Positions 48,700-60,721 of a DNA stretch of 64,000 nucleotides are shown piece after piece. The number at the start of each line of letters is the position of its first letter. Positions within the stretch are counted from its first letter, which is position 1. The notes beneath the pieces were generated by a model. The model saw nothing but the letters and a program-made list of their open reading frames with translations, did no database searches and was not told the origin of the DNA. The stretch covers positions 28,723,898-28,787,897 of the forward strand of contig CM057159.1 of the NCBI GenBank assembly GCA_029962745.1. Direction: 5' to 3'. The translations under genes were made by a program, and so were the position numbers. The DNA is from Echinometra lucunter. Its lineage: Eukaryota > Echinodermata > Echinoidea > Camarodonta > Echinometridae.

Positions 48700-48780
48700 T
48701 GCTAAAGCCGGGGTAATGATATGCAGCGCTTAGAAACATTGTATTAAGCGCTACATAAATATTGCATATTATTATTATTA
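48700..48780 (+). repeat. Possible SINE 3' tail
   Basis: AAGCGCTACATAAATATTGC followed by an (ATT)n tail looks like the 3' end common to several deuterostome SINEs. No tRNA-like head was found. Confidence 0.45.
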
Positions 48781-48808
48781 AAGTATATAAAGTGCATATC
48801 GCCCTCAC

Positions 48809-48952
48809 CTTTCTGTCGAGGCCTTGATCGTTACTAAATGTTTCGGCTAATGACTCGTCATTGGAGAAAGAAACTTGGGCATCAATAATCTTTGAACAAT
48901 GTCTTTCCCTCTGTATTGATGACGTCATTTCTGCATCATCCACGGATTGGGC
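48809..48952 (-). CDS. 5' exon AQSVDDAEMTSS of PDZ-like gene
   Basis: 48 codons, phase 0 on both sides. Acceptor ACTTCCCTCCTCAG and donor GTGAGG are both strong. Product begins AQSVDDAEMTSSIQRERH, is polar and probably disordered, and ends DQGLDRK. It joins in phase to 45746-45945 across a 2.9-kb intron. It lies in the unique right flank, so it exists once and ties the gene to copy C. Confidence 0.75.
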
Positions 48953-49062
48953 CTGAGGAGGGAAGTAAAATCACAGTAACAGTTAAGTTGAAATAACTGG
49001 CAATTTGTAGTCTATTCATCCTATTTGTAACGTGATACGTTGGAATAATAATGGTAATGATA

Positions 49063-49065
49063 ACA

Positions 49066-49103
<38 letters not shown>

Positions 49104-49143
49104 CATGATGATGATGATGATCATGATGATGATGATGATGATC

Positions 49144-49184
<41 letters not shown>

Positions 49185-49185
49185 C

Positions 49186-49229
<44 letters not shown>

Positions 49230-49322
49230 CATGATGATGATGATGATGATGATCATGATGATGATGATGATGATCATGATGATGATCATGATCATGATGA
49301 TCATGATCATGATGATGATGAT
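49063..49322. repeat. (GAT)n array with CAT interruptions
   Basis: About 260 bp of GAT triplets in which single CAT triplets create repeated TGATCA sites. The poly-Asp/His, poly-Met and poly-Ile frames over it are not genes. Confidence 0.95.
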
Positions 49323-49813
49323 AATACTATACACAAAGGAAGATTATTGTACTGTTCAAAAATAAAGATTCAAGATTGGTTTATTCTCCGGGTTTTTCTT
49401 AAAGTACAAATATTACAAGTAAAAATATAAAAAATAAAAACAAAAACTGATGTAAATTATACCAGTCAAGCAAAGATGGAAACATAACAGTGTATAAATT
49501 ACGGAAGATAACATCATTCAATAAATGACGAATACTGTGTTTTATAACACATAAATAATGTCAGAGTATTTTAAAATATGACCTTACGGCAACTAAAATT
49601 TCTTTGAGAATAGATAGACATGCTAAAAACAGAGCTAAAAAAAGAGCGTTATATGGCTAATCATTAAACAATATTGAATTGGCAACGCTCTATGAAATAC
49701 TGATTTCATTTTTTTCCAGTTGAATTCTGATATTTTGACTCACATGGTTCATGTTTTATACAATCTATATTTTGTCAACTATGTAGGGTGCTAAATTAAA
49801 ATCAATATTGCAA

Positions 49814-51360
49814 ATATGAAGTGAGAAAGATGATTTACTTAGACCTTAAGAAAGCTTAATTCGCACTTCAATGGGTTATAACAGCATCATTTCATATAAA
49901 TGACTTACAAAACTGCAGAATACTAATTTGCTTTACGTTCTGCATGTACCTAGCAAAGTGGAGGAGCACAAAGCAGGCCTCCATCTCCAGGAGGGAGAAG
50001 GGGCTGTATAGATACATGCAGGGCGGCGAAAGGGTATTTTGATGGAGGGGGGGGGGGGGGGAGAGATGACCCCAAAGTGAGTTTATTTACTTCTTAAATG
50101 AACAAATAGAGCTATTATAATATCATACTTGCATGACCCTGCCCTCTCTTATACTCATATTAATTCTTCTTCTCTTCCTTCTTCTTCTTTTTATTTTTTC
50201 CTCTTTTTATCACTTTAAAGATCATAGGGAGGGGTGGCTCCCTGCCCCCTGTATTTCCGCCCCTGGATACACGATCAGTTCTAAGATATGGGGAAGGGGG
50301 CGCATGATCTTTTTAATGAATGTGTAAACAGGCGAAGCAATTTTGTGTCATCTTTCTATTTCATTTCTTATCTTATATCTATTCAATTATTTAATTTAAG
50401 CACGGGACCCAACTCAGCCCTACAATTTTTTTTCCTTAGGTCCGTGCCATATTAGGTCCGTGCATAATCTTTAAGTGAAGACAAGGTGATGCAGGAAAAT
50501 TACAAACTTTATTAGCATCTATATACGATATAATCTTGTGTTTTCTTTTTTGTTGTTGTGATTTTTCCTTTACCAGAGATGACAAGAAAATTAAGAAATA
50601 CCCGACAGCAAAGAAAAGTGTTTTCACCACTGTCAAAGTTTATAGTCGTAATACGCAACGATTTTGGAATTTAGTTCTTCACATTAAGTATATATAGGCA
50701 TAAAAGACAGCATGCCCAAATAAGGAGATTAGGGGAAACCTTGAGATGAATCGAACAAAGAAAAAGAATAACATGGATTATGTATGTAATTTGAACTTTA
50801 AGATATGTAAAGAATTAGAGAAATATCTAAAAGTTATTGTGCGATGTTTGCTGTGCACGTTCTATTCTAATGTGATATATTATTCTTTATATGAAAAAAA
50901 AAACAACTCCGGCACACTTATCAAAGATTATACAACTCATTATGTGAGTACCAAACTTTAAAACCTTGAACCGAAAAATACCTTACTGTGATGTATGCAT
51001 GTCAAATCAAGAAGTTTGTTTGAACAGAGCTTTTTTCCGTAAACACATGAACTTGTAAAGGTGTTTTCAGGCGTGCATTTTCAATTGAACCTAATTCCGC
51101 ATTTTCACTTGGAGGTAGTATTAGGTAAATTCCCTCACTACGTAAGTCTTCCAATTTTGCAGTAGAATGTCCATAAATTTGTGTAAACATCGTTGTAACT
51201 TTCCAAGCTGTAGATACTTAAGCAATTCACAATTTAGCACATCCACCATTTTCATAACGAAAAGAATGTTGTCATATTTTTCATTCATTTCAATATATTG
51301 CGTGCCGTTACAAAGCAGCTCTCCCGGGAATTGGGACAATAATTTGATTTCTTGTTTATA
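49814..51360. repeat. Tandem unit 1
   Basis: Shares blocks with units 2 and 3 in the same order. These are a TGCATGTACCTAGCAAAGTG-type block near 49943, a pyrimidine tract near 50157, a GGTCCGTGCATA block near 50454, and a minus-strand ORF fragment near 51002-51339. It is the least interrupted unit. Confidence 0.8.
51002..51339 (-). pseudogene. ORF fragments conserved in tandem units
   Basis: Two overlapping frames on the minus strand: one begins MSQFPGELLCNGTQ, and the other includes MFTQIYGHSTAKLEDLRS and ends QTNFLI before a stop. Degenerate versions occur at about 53340-53530 with 54942-55080 (unit 2) and at about 57030-57330 (unit 3), with stops. It looks like the 3' end of an ancient gene or element that was duplicated with the unit. 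Family not recognised. Confidence 0.45.
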
Positions 51361-52041
51361 ATGAGGTTGGAAAGATGGTTAACTTAGACACTAAGAAAGC
51401 TTTGTACTTCAGTGGGTTATAACAGCGTCAATGACTTACAAAATTGCAGAAGTAGTTTTCGAATTGGGATTTTTTTGGGTTAGAATTTCGCTTTACCTAC
51501 CAAGTTTACGATTTGCATGCACCTTGCAAAGTGGAAGTGTACACAGCAGGCCCCTATCACCAGGAGGGGTAAGGGACGTGTAGATACATGTAGGGCGACG
51601 CCTGGGTATTGTGATAGAGGGTAGGATGACCCCCACGTGAGTTTATTTACTTTTTAAATACACAAATAGGGCTATTTCATGGTTGCTTGACCCTGCCCTC
51701 TCGTATACTCCTCTGTCTTTTTCTTTTCCTTTTTCTTTTTTTTTCTTTTGTTCCTTTTTTTTATCACTTACATAAATCATAGGGGGAGGTGGTAGCCCCC
51801 CCCCCTCTGTATTGCCACCCCTGGATACATGATCAATTCTCAGATATGGATAAGGGGGCGCAAGATGTTTTTAATGGATGTGTTTACAGGCAATGCAGTG
51901 TTGTGTCAACTATTTTACTTCTTATCTTATTTATTCTTTTGTTTTATTTAAGCACGGGACCCAGTCACCCAACTCAGATCAGCTCTGCAGTGTTCTTCCT
52001 TACAGGTCCGTGTCATATTAGGTCCGTGCATACTATACAAG

Positions 52042-52674
52042 CAGTGGCGGCACCAAGGGGGGCATGGGGGGCATTTGCCCCCCCCCCCCCCCCACTCAGA
52101 AGCTTTGCCCCCCCCCCCAGTTGCCCCTCCCAGAAATTTTGTGGACTGAAAAGAAAAATTATACAGTAATTTGTAAATAAGTAGATGTTGTCATAAGCAT
52201 CATATTCAAGCTGTGAAGTGCTTTAAAATATAATTTTCCGCTCTTCAAAACTTCGATTGAAAACCAAAAAAGTGGTAATTTTTGGCTCGCTCGCTTGCTC
52301 GCTTGTAATATTTTCAAATTTATTTTCTAAAATGCGATTAAAAACAAGAAAAGTAGCCGTTTTTAGCTCGCTCGTCATATTTCAGAATATTTATTCGAAA
52401 ATGCGATTAAAAACCAAAAAAATAAAAAAGCGGTTATTTTTTGTTTGCTCGCTCGCAAAATTGATATTAAAATGTGTGTAAGAGGAAAAAAAAATAGTCC
52501 AAAAATACAATTATCCCTCCCACTCTTACGCCGGCGACTACAACTCGCGCTTTACGCTCGATTTTTCCATACACGCAAAAATATTTGACTGCCCCTGCCC
52601 CCCCCCCCAACATTTTCTTTTGCCCTCCATTTGCCCCCCCCCCCCCCACTTTAACAATCCTGGTGCCGCCACTG
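52042..52674. mobile_element. Complete hAT-like non-autonomous element
   Basis: Ends CAGTGGCGGCACCA and TGGTGCCGCCACTG are inverted repeats. An exact 8-bp duplication, TATACAAG, lies at 52034-52041 and 52675-52682. These are hAT hallmarks. No transposase. The interior has TCGCTCGCTTGCTCGC phrases and long C runs. Units 1 and 3 show the site without the insertion. Confidence 0.92.
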
Positions 52675-53050
52675 TATACAAGGTGATGTAAGAAAATGAC
52701 GAAGTTTATTAGCACCTACGATACAATCTTGTGTTTTCCTCTTTGATGTGATTTTCTCATTACCATGGTCCTGATAGATCTATGACAAAAGATGAACCAC
52801 AATACCCGACAGTAAAGAACAATGTTTTCACCACAGTCAAACCTAGTCGCAATACGCAATAATATAGGAATTTAGTCCCTTACTTAGTGTTGGCATAAAA
52901 AACAGCATGATCAGAGAAAGAGATCATTAGAGAAACTTTGAGATGAATCAAACAAAACATAAGAATAACTTGGATTATACATGTACTTTGAACTTGAGAT
53001 AGCTAAAGAATGTGGGAAATATTTAAAAGTTCTTGTGCGGACCAACCCTG

Positions 53051-53148
53051 GAGGTTGCCGAGAACTTAGCCATGGACAGGACTGCATGGAGGAGGCTGAC
53101 TCATAGGAGAGCAAAGGGACATCGTCCTGTCAGTAAGTCAGTAAGTCA
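53051..53148 (+). mobile_element. LINE 3'-end fragment
   Basis: The plus strand reads EVAENLAMDRTAWRRLTHR in one frame, typical of the extreme C-terminus of non-LTR retrotransposon ORF2. It is followed by a short GTCAGTAA tandem tail. Absent at the matching place in unit 1, so it is a 5'-truncated insertion. Confidence 0.6.
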
Positions 53149-53812
53149 AATACAATGTTATAATTCGGTAGACGCTCTATTCTAATGTGATAGATTATTC
53201 TTTATGTGTAAAAACAACAACTGCGACACACTTATCAAGGATTATAAAGCTTAAATTTCCTTTGACCTTTCCTCAGTATATGAGTACCAAACTTTAAAAC
53301 CTTGAACCGAAAAATACCTTACTGTGAAGTATGCATGTCAAATCAAGAAGTTTGTTTGAACCGAACTTTTTTCCTCAAACACATGAACTTGTTAAGGTAC
53401 TGTCATGCGTGTATTTTTATTTGAAACCTAATTCCGCATTTTCAATTCAACATGTTAGGGGTACTATTGGGTAAATTACCTCATTACGTAAGCCTTCCAA
53501 TTTTGTAGTAGAATGTCTATGAAATTTGTGTGCAGGCCCCTGGGAGCCGGGGGTGCTGGGGGTGCTGCAGCACCCCCGAGAGGTCTTAATTTGGGTGGGG
53601 GTGCTGCAGCACCCCCTGATTCTTATGAGGGGAAACACAGCATCCATCAGAATAAGTTATTTTTCCATCCCATCTTCATGTTCTTCATATCGTAATTTTC
53701 TTTATGCAGCAGTAGATTGGTGTATTGAACATTGATGCTTATACTCCGCGCACATTGTGCGGGGCTTTGTGCTCTTAGCTGTGCAGTAAGTCTTTTTCTT
53801 GCTCATAAATAA

Positions 53813-53923
53813 ATTCATGATCCGTGATGCGAAGTTCAGGACCCGGGATGCGAAATTCGTTAGCTGGGATGCGAAATTCACGTCGCACATGACCTGTTGT
53901 CGAGCGTACTTTAGGGCCACCAT
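53813..53923 (-). mobile_element. Solo right arm of a foldback element
   Basis: Mirror of the 3746-3894 arm: 21-bp repeats ending ACTTTAGGGCCACCAT at 53923. No left arm is adjacent. Confidence 0.75.
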
Positions 53924-53929
53924 AGTATT

Positions 53930-54640
53930 TTGATGACGAATTATCACCTCTACCTACAAAAGTAGGCTCGCTCGTATGATAGATACAGCATGCAGGATGG
54001 TTGAGAAAGCAAACAAATTCGGCAAGCGATGTGACCAAATTTTACTTATCTTATTGGCCCATAGTGTATTTTAGTGACGAATTGTCACTTCTACCTACAA
54101 AATTGTATATTTTTCCTCTCTCGCTGCTCTTGCTCGTAAGATATTTAGATTCAGGATGGTTTCGGAAAGCAAAAAAAAAATAAATAAATAATAATATTAA
54201 ATAAAAATAAAAATGAATAGATAATAATAAATTTTCTCAACATTTCGATGACGAAATAATACTTCTATCGTCAAAAGAATGTGTGTTTCCTCACTCGCTT
54301 GTAATATTTATAAACAGAGTTGTTTTGCGAGACAGCAAACAACTGGACCAGCAAGGTGCGAAAATAAAGTCATATTTGGCAGCAAGGTGATCATGTCAGT
54401 CAGATATCTAATAGGCCTACAGTGGCCCTTTTTATGACCAAATAACACTTCTATCATAACAAGAATGGCTATTTTTGGTTACTCACTCCACTTCAGATAT
54501 CTTATAGGCCCACTCTGTATTTTGGTGACAAAATAACTCATCGATCTTTCTTAACAAGAAGTTTCAAGAAGTCCATATTTTCGGTTCGGTCGCTTCGCTC
54601 GCTCGCAGAATTTAAAAACAAGGTGGTTCATATAATCTAG
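53930..54640. repeat. Diverged tandem repeats with CGCTCG phrase
   Basis: Repeating blocks of roughly 130-150 bp. Each has a TGACGAATTNTCAC-type start, a CTCGCTCG-type phrase and an AGCAAAC end. Similar blocks recur at about 58500-58980. Confidence 0.6.
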
Positions 54641-55097
54641 AAAGAAGCGTCATTCCCCCCCCCCCAAAAAAAAAAATAATCACAAAACGCTCCACAACCC
54701 CTTAATGTTTCATCAAGATAAAAAAATAATCTACATCTGCGATATTGTTTGAAATAACTTCTTGTGTTTTGTTTGAGAGGGAGGGGGTACTTAGATTTGA
54801 CCTAGAATATAGCACAACTGTCGGCAAATTTAGGTCTTTAACCCCCCCCCCCTTCATGTTCCTCGAATACTGAAACACTGCTTGCTTAATCAGGGGCCCA
54901 GCACCCCCTTTGAAAAAATCGTTCCCCGGGGCCCGTGTGAACGTCGTTGTTACTTTCCAAGCTATACTTCAGCAATTCAGTTATAATGAAAAAGAATCTT
55001 GTTGTCATATTTTTTCATTCATTTTAATATATTGCGTAATAATTGCCGTAATAATGCTCTCCAGGGAATAGGGACAATAATAATTTCTTGTTTATAT

Positions 55098-57332
55098 ATG
55101 AGGTTGGAAGTATGATTAACTTGGACATTAAGAAAGCCCTGTACTTTAATGGGTTAACAGCGTCATTTCAGATAACTGACTTATAAAGTTGCAGAAGTAG
55201 TTTTCGAATTGGGTTAAGAATTCTTTTCTTTAATTAAGCTAATAATTTTGCTTTACCTACCAAGTTTACGATTTGCATGCACCTTGCAAAGTGGAGTTGG
55301 ACAAAGCAGGCCTCTATTACCAGGAGGGGGAAGGGGCGTATAGATCCATGTGAAGAGCCCGGTTCCAAAAAAAATATTACATCCATTTTTTGTTATCAAA
55401 TTTTTTGAATAATCTTTTTTATTAATGTACTCATTTTCAGTAGCTTTATACACTAATACGAACAAAAAGCTGAATTTCCAATTGGAACGTTTTAAAAAAA
55501 GGCATTGCAAATTCAGTTCGGTTCCAAAAGGTACTACATCCATCCAAATAAAAGAATGATCAAATGATTATAAATTAATCTGTAGACTGAGATTTTGTTA
55601 AAGAGTATTTTTACTATTGTATCATGTAGTAATACAATCAGCGAAAGTATCATTTCAAACTGACATTGCTTTGACAATGAAAAAAACAATGTTTTTTTTT
55701 CTCAGAACTTGGACATGTTGGATTTATGGATGTAGTACCTTTTAGAACCGAACTCTTAATTTATCCATATATTTTATATGACTAAGCTTTTGAAAATTCT
55801 TCTGCAATTCCAATCTTACTCGACAGCTAGTATATGTTGTTTATCACTCGAATGAACAATTATGAAATCATTGCAGATATTGGTCTTCTTTTAGCGTGAA
55901 ACGGACATTCCCATGAGATTAAGCGCAAATTTAATTGTACAGTCTGGGAAATTTCGGTTCCAAAAAGTATTACATCCAGTTTCGGTTCCAAAAGGTACTA
56001 CATCCAGTCAAATACATAAATGATAAATTAATTATTTGTAACGAGTGGTTTTAGTTTTGTATAATACAGTAGTACAATCAGCGAAAGTATCATTCCCAAC
56101 TGACGTTGTAAATTATGATAATTTAAAAAAAAAATCCCGTTTTTCTTAGAACTTGGATATATGGATGTAGTACCTTTTTGGAACCGAACTCTTCATGAAG
56201 GGTGGCGCAAGGGTATTTTGATAGGGGTAGGGGAGGATAAGATGACCCCCATGTGAGTTTATTTACTTTTTAAATAAACACACAGAGCTATTACATATTT
56301 GCATGACCCTGCCCTCTCGTATACTCCTTCTTCTTCTTCTTCTTCTTCTTCTTCTTCTTCTTCTTCTTCTTCTTCTTTCCTTTTTTCTTCCTTTTCATTC
56401 TTTTTTGTCCTTTTTTTAACTTTAAAAATTATAAGGGGAGGCGGCGGCTCCATGTCCCCCCCGCCCCCTCCCCCCGTATTGCCATCCCTGGATACATGAT
56501 CAATTCTAAGATATGGGAAGGGGGGTGCAAGATCATTTTAATGAATGTGTAAGCAAGCGAAGCAATAGGGGCCTATTGTGTCAACTGTTTTATTTCTTAT
56601 CTTATTCATTCAATTATTTCATTAAAGCACGGGACCCAACTCAGCCCTACACTCTTCTTCTTTAGGTCCGTGCTATATTCAGTGATATTAGGTCCGTGCA
56701 TACTATAAAAGTGAAAACAAGATGATGCAAGAAAAGTTTATCAGCACCTACGATCTTGTGTTTTCCTTTATGTTGTGATTTTTCCACCACCATAGATGAC
56801 TAAAAAATTAACAAATACCCAATAGCAAAGAAAACTGTTTTCACCATTGTCAAAGCTTGTCGTAATACGCAACAATTTTGGAATTTAGTCCTTCACATTT
56901 AGTGTGTAGGCATAAAAGACAGCATGCTCAGAGAAAGAGATTAGAGAAACTTTGAGATGAATCGAACAAAGAACATGAACAAAGAACATGAAAAAACACA
57001 AACTAAACAACAACGGCACGCAAGAAGTTTTTTCGAACCGAATTTTTTCCCTTAAACATACATGAACTTGTAAAGGTGCATTCATGCGTGTCCTTTCGTT
57101 CCTAATTCCGCATTTTCAGTAAGAGGTATAATTGGGAAAATTCCCTCTTTATGTAATTCCTCCAATTTTATAATATAATGTCTACGAATTTTTTGTGAAT
57201 GTCGTTATAACTTTCCAAGCTATACTTCAGCAATTCACAATTTAGTACATCCACCATATTCATAATGAAAAGAAACTTGTTGTCATAGGCCTTTTTTCAT
57301 TGATATAATGCATGCAGTGATCTCCGTGGAAC
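55098..57332. repeat. Tandem unit 3
   Basis: Third copy of the unit, enlarged by the inverted-repeat cluster at 55351-56195. The pyrimidine tract here is a (TTC)n array near 56326-56378. Confidence 0.8.
55351..56195. mobile_element. Nested inverted-repeat cluster (CGGTTCC ends)
   Basis: The outer ends TGAAGAGCCCGGTTCC and GGAACCGAACTCTTCA are inverted. A further inner pair spans 55515-55754 (AGTTCGGTTC ends, about 240 bp), and more left ends start near 55953 and 55981. All left ends continue into a TACTACATCCA-like word. Units 1 and 2 show the uninterrupted site. No coding. Confidence 0.75.
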
Positions 57333-59738
57333 ATCAACTATTACATTTCATACTTTAAAAAAGTTTAAAAAAAAATGTTTAGATAACATAATTGTTGCTA
57401 TGATTAAGTTCAAGTTCAAATTCATATCCACAAATTCAAACAACAGAAGAAATCTCATATTAGAAATCACTTTCTAGATTAGGACAGTGGGGATCAACTC
57501 TACCGAAAGCATGAGTCTGTTGACACAATTGACACACACAAAACATGAAAATTGTTTTCTGCGAGTAAAATCATGTCATATTCATCAAGTCGAGGACTTT
57601 TTATTCAGAAAAGATGTATATTTACACGTGTACCTGTGTATTTGGTATGCTATGAAGAAATCGACACACCTTATGCATATTTAAAAGGGTATATCACCAA
57701 ATAATTTAGTTCGGTGAGTCTGTTTTACTCACTGAAGTTAATATTGAATGAGCATTCTCATACCTTAGTGGCCGAATGAGTAAGAATACTCACACTATGT
57801 AAAGTGGCTTCCCCCTTCCCTTTCATGGGCCGCGGAAGCGGGGGGCTGGGGGCGGCCGCCCCCCCCCCCCCCACTTTTTCGGTTAAAAAAAATAAATGCG
57901 AGCAAAGCGAGCGGGCGCTTCCAGGTTTTTCTCTTTCTTTTTTCTTTTTCTTTACTCTTTTCCCTTTTTTCTTTCTTTATTTTTCTTTGTTTTTAGGGGA
58001 TTAACAGGGGCATGTCATTTTTTGATGGTGAATTATTGGGGGTGATAATACAGGCCACCCTCACCCAAAATATTTCGGGATTATCATGATTATGTCCGCC
58101 ATCCACCCCCGGCATCGACACCTATGGCAGTATGGCACCTGGCGGGGGTTAGGGATGAGCAATTTACAATTTATATACGAAGTTTTTCCGATAAGTATTT
58201 CAACCAATGCCGGTTATAGTACTATCTTTATGACAGGAAATTGGTATGCATCTTGTATGACTATTCTTACGAAAGAAAATTGGATTGCATCTTGTCTTTC
58301 TATCTAATGTTATACTATTATAGTCATCATGGTCATAAAATGTCAGTAATATAACTGCAAGGAGTCCAACAGAAAGAAGACCCAAAATAGAATTGTAGGA
58401 GATATTGGCCTGTGACCAAAAGCTTATTCCTATCATACCAAAACAATATGAGAAAGGAAGATGCCGATAAGAAGTATGTTACTAATGAGAATGGAGTCAC
58501 TAGAACCTGTTCTCATATTTTAAAAATCCATTTTTTTTCTCACTCGCTCGGTAGTTTCGCTCATAAAATCTAGAAACATGATATTTTCGAGCAGCAAGCA
58601 CTCTTATTCCCTCAGCAACATATCCGAATATCACAATATTTTTGCAGCTAGGTGTCAAAGTATCCTCGAAATCTGCGCAAAGGTGTACATCATCAAAATC
58701 ATCTATTTTGGTGGCAATTCTATACGTTTTAAAGAAAATGGAGTTTTTGTCGGTAGCTCGCTTCGCTTGCTCGCAGAAATAGTATGATTTTGGATGGCAA
58801 GCGATGAGCCAAAGATGTAGCATCGTGATCGAACTGCTATTTAGATATTTTTGAGGCGTATCAAATACTGTAGTCATGGTAGTGTAAACTTTTTCCTCGC
58901 CCGCCGCACTCACTCGTATAACATTTAGATACAGGATAGTTTGGGCTCTCTCGCTCGAAAAATTAGAAACTGGGTAGATCATACTCTAAAAAGACGTTTC
59001 AACTACAAAAAAAAAATAAAATAAAAAATCGATGTCCCTTAACATTCCATTGATGTAATGGGGATCTACTAAGCGATATTGTTTGAAAACAATTTCTTGT
59101 GTGGTTAATTGGAGGGGCGGTAGATTAGACTTATAGAATCAGACTTCATTTCGTAGATCCTTCTCGTTTGAACCTCTCAACCTTTCCCCGCTCGGTCGCT
59201 TTGCTCCCTCGTCGAGGATATTCGGCATCAATCATTCCCTCAACCACGAACACAAATCGACACCCATGGATTCCTAAATTCCTCTGGACTCCGCCTGTTT
59301 TGGTGTCAGCTCCCCCACTCCAAAAAAGTTCCAGGCCTTTATGTCATAGACTCTTCATTCGTTAGGTGAGTAAAATACAAACTCAATCTCTTCGAAGTGA
59401 ATGTACTCATGTTAGGAGTAATCTTACTCTGTACATGCGTACTTTATTGTTTGACCACATTTCAGCAGTCTTCAATGCGGATCCATCACATACACCATGG
59501 ACATCAGGCCCCGCCTCCCCCCTCCCCCACTATTTTGAGTAGACCCGTTGGCCTCCATAACGCCGCAATGATTATGTTTGTAAGCATGCTCAGCCCCCCC
59601 CCCCCCGACTTTCCAAAACGCTCCGCGGCTCTTGGACATGATGGAATTGTAAGTAAATTTTGACTATTTTAAATTTTGAAACAGTTAGTTTTGGTATTAC
59701 TGTAGGGATCCCTTGATTTTTATTCAGGCCTTTTATAT
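57333..59738. other. Repeat-rich unique flank, no gene
   Basis: Holds a G/C-run element end near 57826-57873, CGCTCG-phrase repeats around 58530-58980 and 59190, and C-rich runs near 59515 and 59595. A 160-codon minus-strand frame at 58500-58982 lies across these repeats and is not supported as a gene. Confidence 0.45.
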
Positions 59739-59928
59739 TGAAGCCGTGACATTGTCATGATTGTTAACGACCTAAGTGGCGAAGTCCCGCAGACGGAAGG
59801 CCTCGAGGAGTTAATGGGGATCTTACGAAGTTAAGACGGGAGTGAACCCCGGCCTTGGCCTTGGGCCTTGCTCTTGCAAGACTTCACTGCCTTCGCCACT
59901 TTGGTCGTTGACAATTTTCACGGCTTCA
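59739..59928. mobile_element. 190-bp foldback
   Basis: TGAAGCCGTGA at the left and TCACGGCTTCA at the right. Inner inverted words GACCTAAGTGGCGAAG and CTTCGCCACTTTGGTC give a long hairpin. No clear target duplication. Confidence 0.7.
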
Positions 59929-60721
59929 GTATTTGGCCGAAACTGAGTTTTAGAAGAGAATAAAACTGAAGGGATATTATTATAGTAATATTGAAACTTA
60001 CTGATTTAAAATGACAAAAAATTCAGATTTACTTACTCTTTGCGTATCGGAAGTATTACTCACTAAACTAGGTGGAGCAATCCTCACAACATTAGGTTAA
60101 ATAACACACTAACTAAAAAAAATACTCATTTGCTATGTCACTATAGTGCCAAACGAATAAAACTCATATTTGTGCGTTTTCAATCTAAATCTGATGAGTT
60201 AATGCACTCAAATATGTGTGTCACTATAGTGTCAACGATTTATTTAGGTTTTTGAGTAAAATCACCCAAATATTTTTAGTGTGCATAATTATTGATGTTA
60301 TGTTGCGGAGTTGTTCAGCGCTTGTGAAGAGACAGTTGTAAATGTCTGCCAGACATTGCGTATAATATACTGTCGACTCTTTCACCGAACTGCATTGGAT
60401 ATAATAGCTGATTAAATTAATGTCTGATGACAGTTGAGAGTAGATGAAGTCAGATCTCAGCAACCCTGGAGAAATAATCTTCGTGAGATGGGGTTCTGTT
60501 TGTCAATGGAAGTAGCGGATCGAGTGGATCTCTCTTTAAGAATTGCGACAATGACTGCTCCCTCTTTTTTATGTATAACTTTTTTTTTATTATCACAGCA
60601 ATTAAAACAATGTTGTTTTATAATTTGTATGAAATATAATCATTTATCGTTTACAAATGAAAAAAAAAACTTAGTATATTTCACAGATAATTGTACGTAT
60701 CCATCATTTACACATAAAAGT
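59929..60721. other. Unique flank with TACTCA-like words
   Basis: AT-rich; two CACTATAGTG palindromes near 60140 and 60223. No exon or RNA gene recognised. Confidence 0.4.

Larger units (their letters stand above)
51361..55097. repeat. Tandem unit 2, heavily inserted
   Basis: Same block order as unit 1. It is enlarged by a hAT-like element (52042-52674), a LINE 3' end (53051-53148), and an insertion of about 1.4 kb between roughly 53532 and 54941. Confidence 0.8.

Noticed and set aside
48936..49430. Long poly-Asp, poly-Met and poly-Ile frames
   Set aside because: They are translations of the GAT array.
58500..58982. 160-codon minus-strand open frame
   Set aside because: Lies across CGCTCG-phrase repeats, has no recognisable motif and no splice framing. 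It could be part of an old element but is not supported as a gene.
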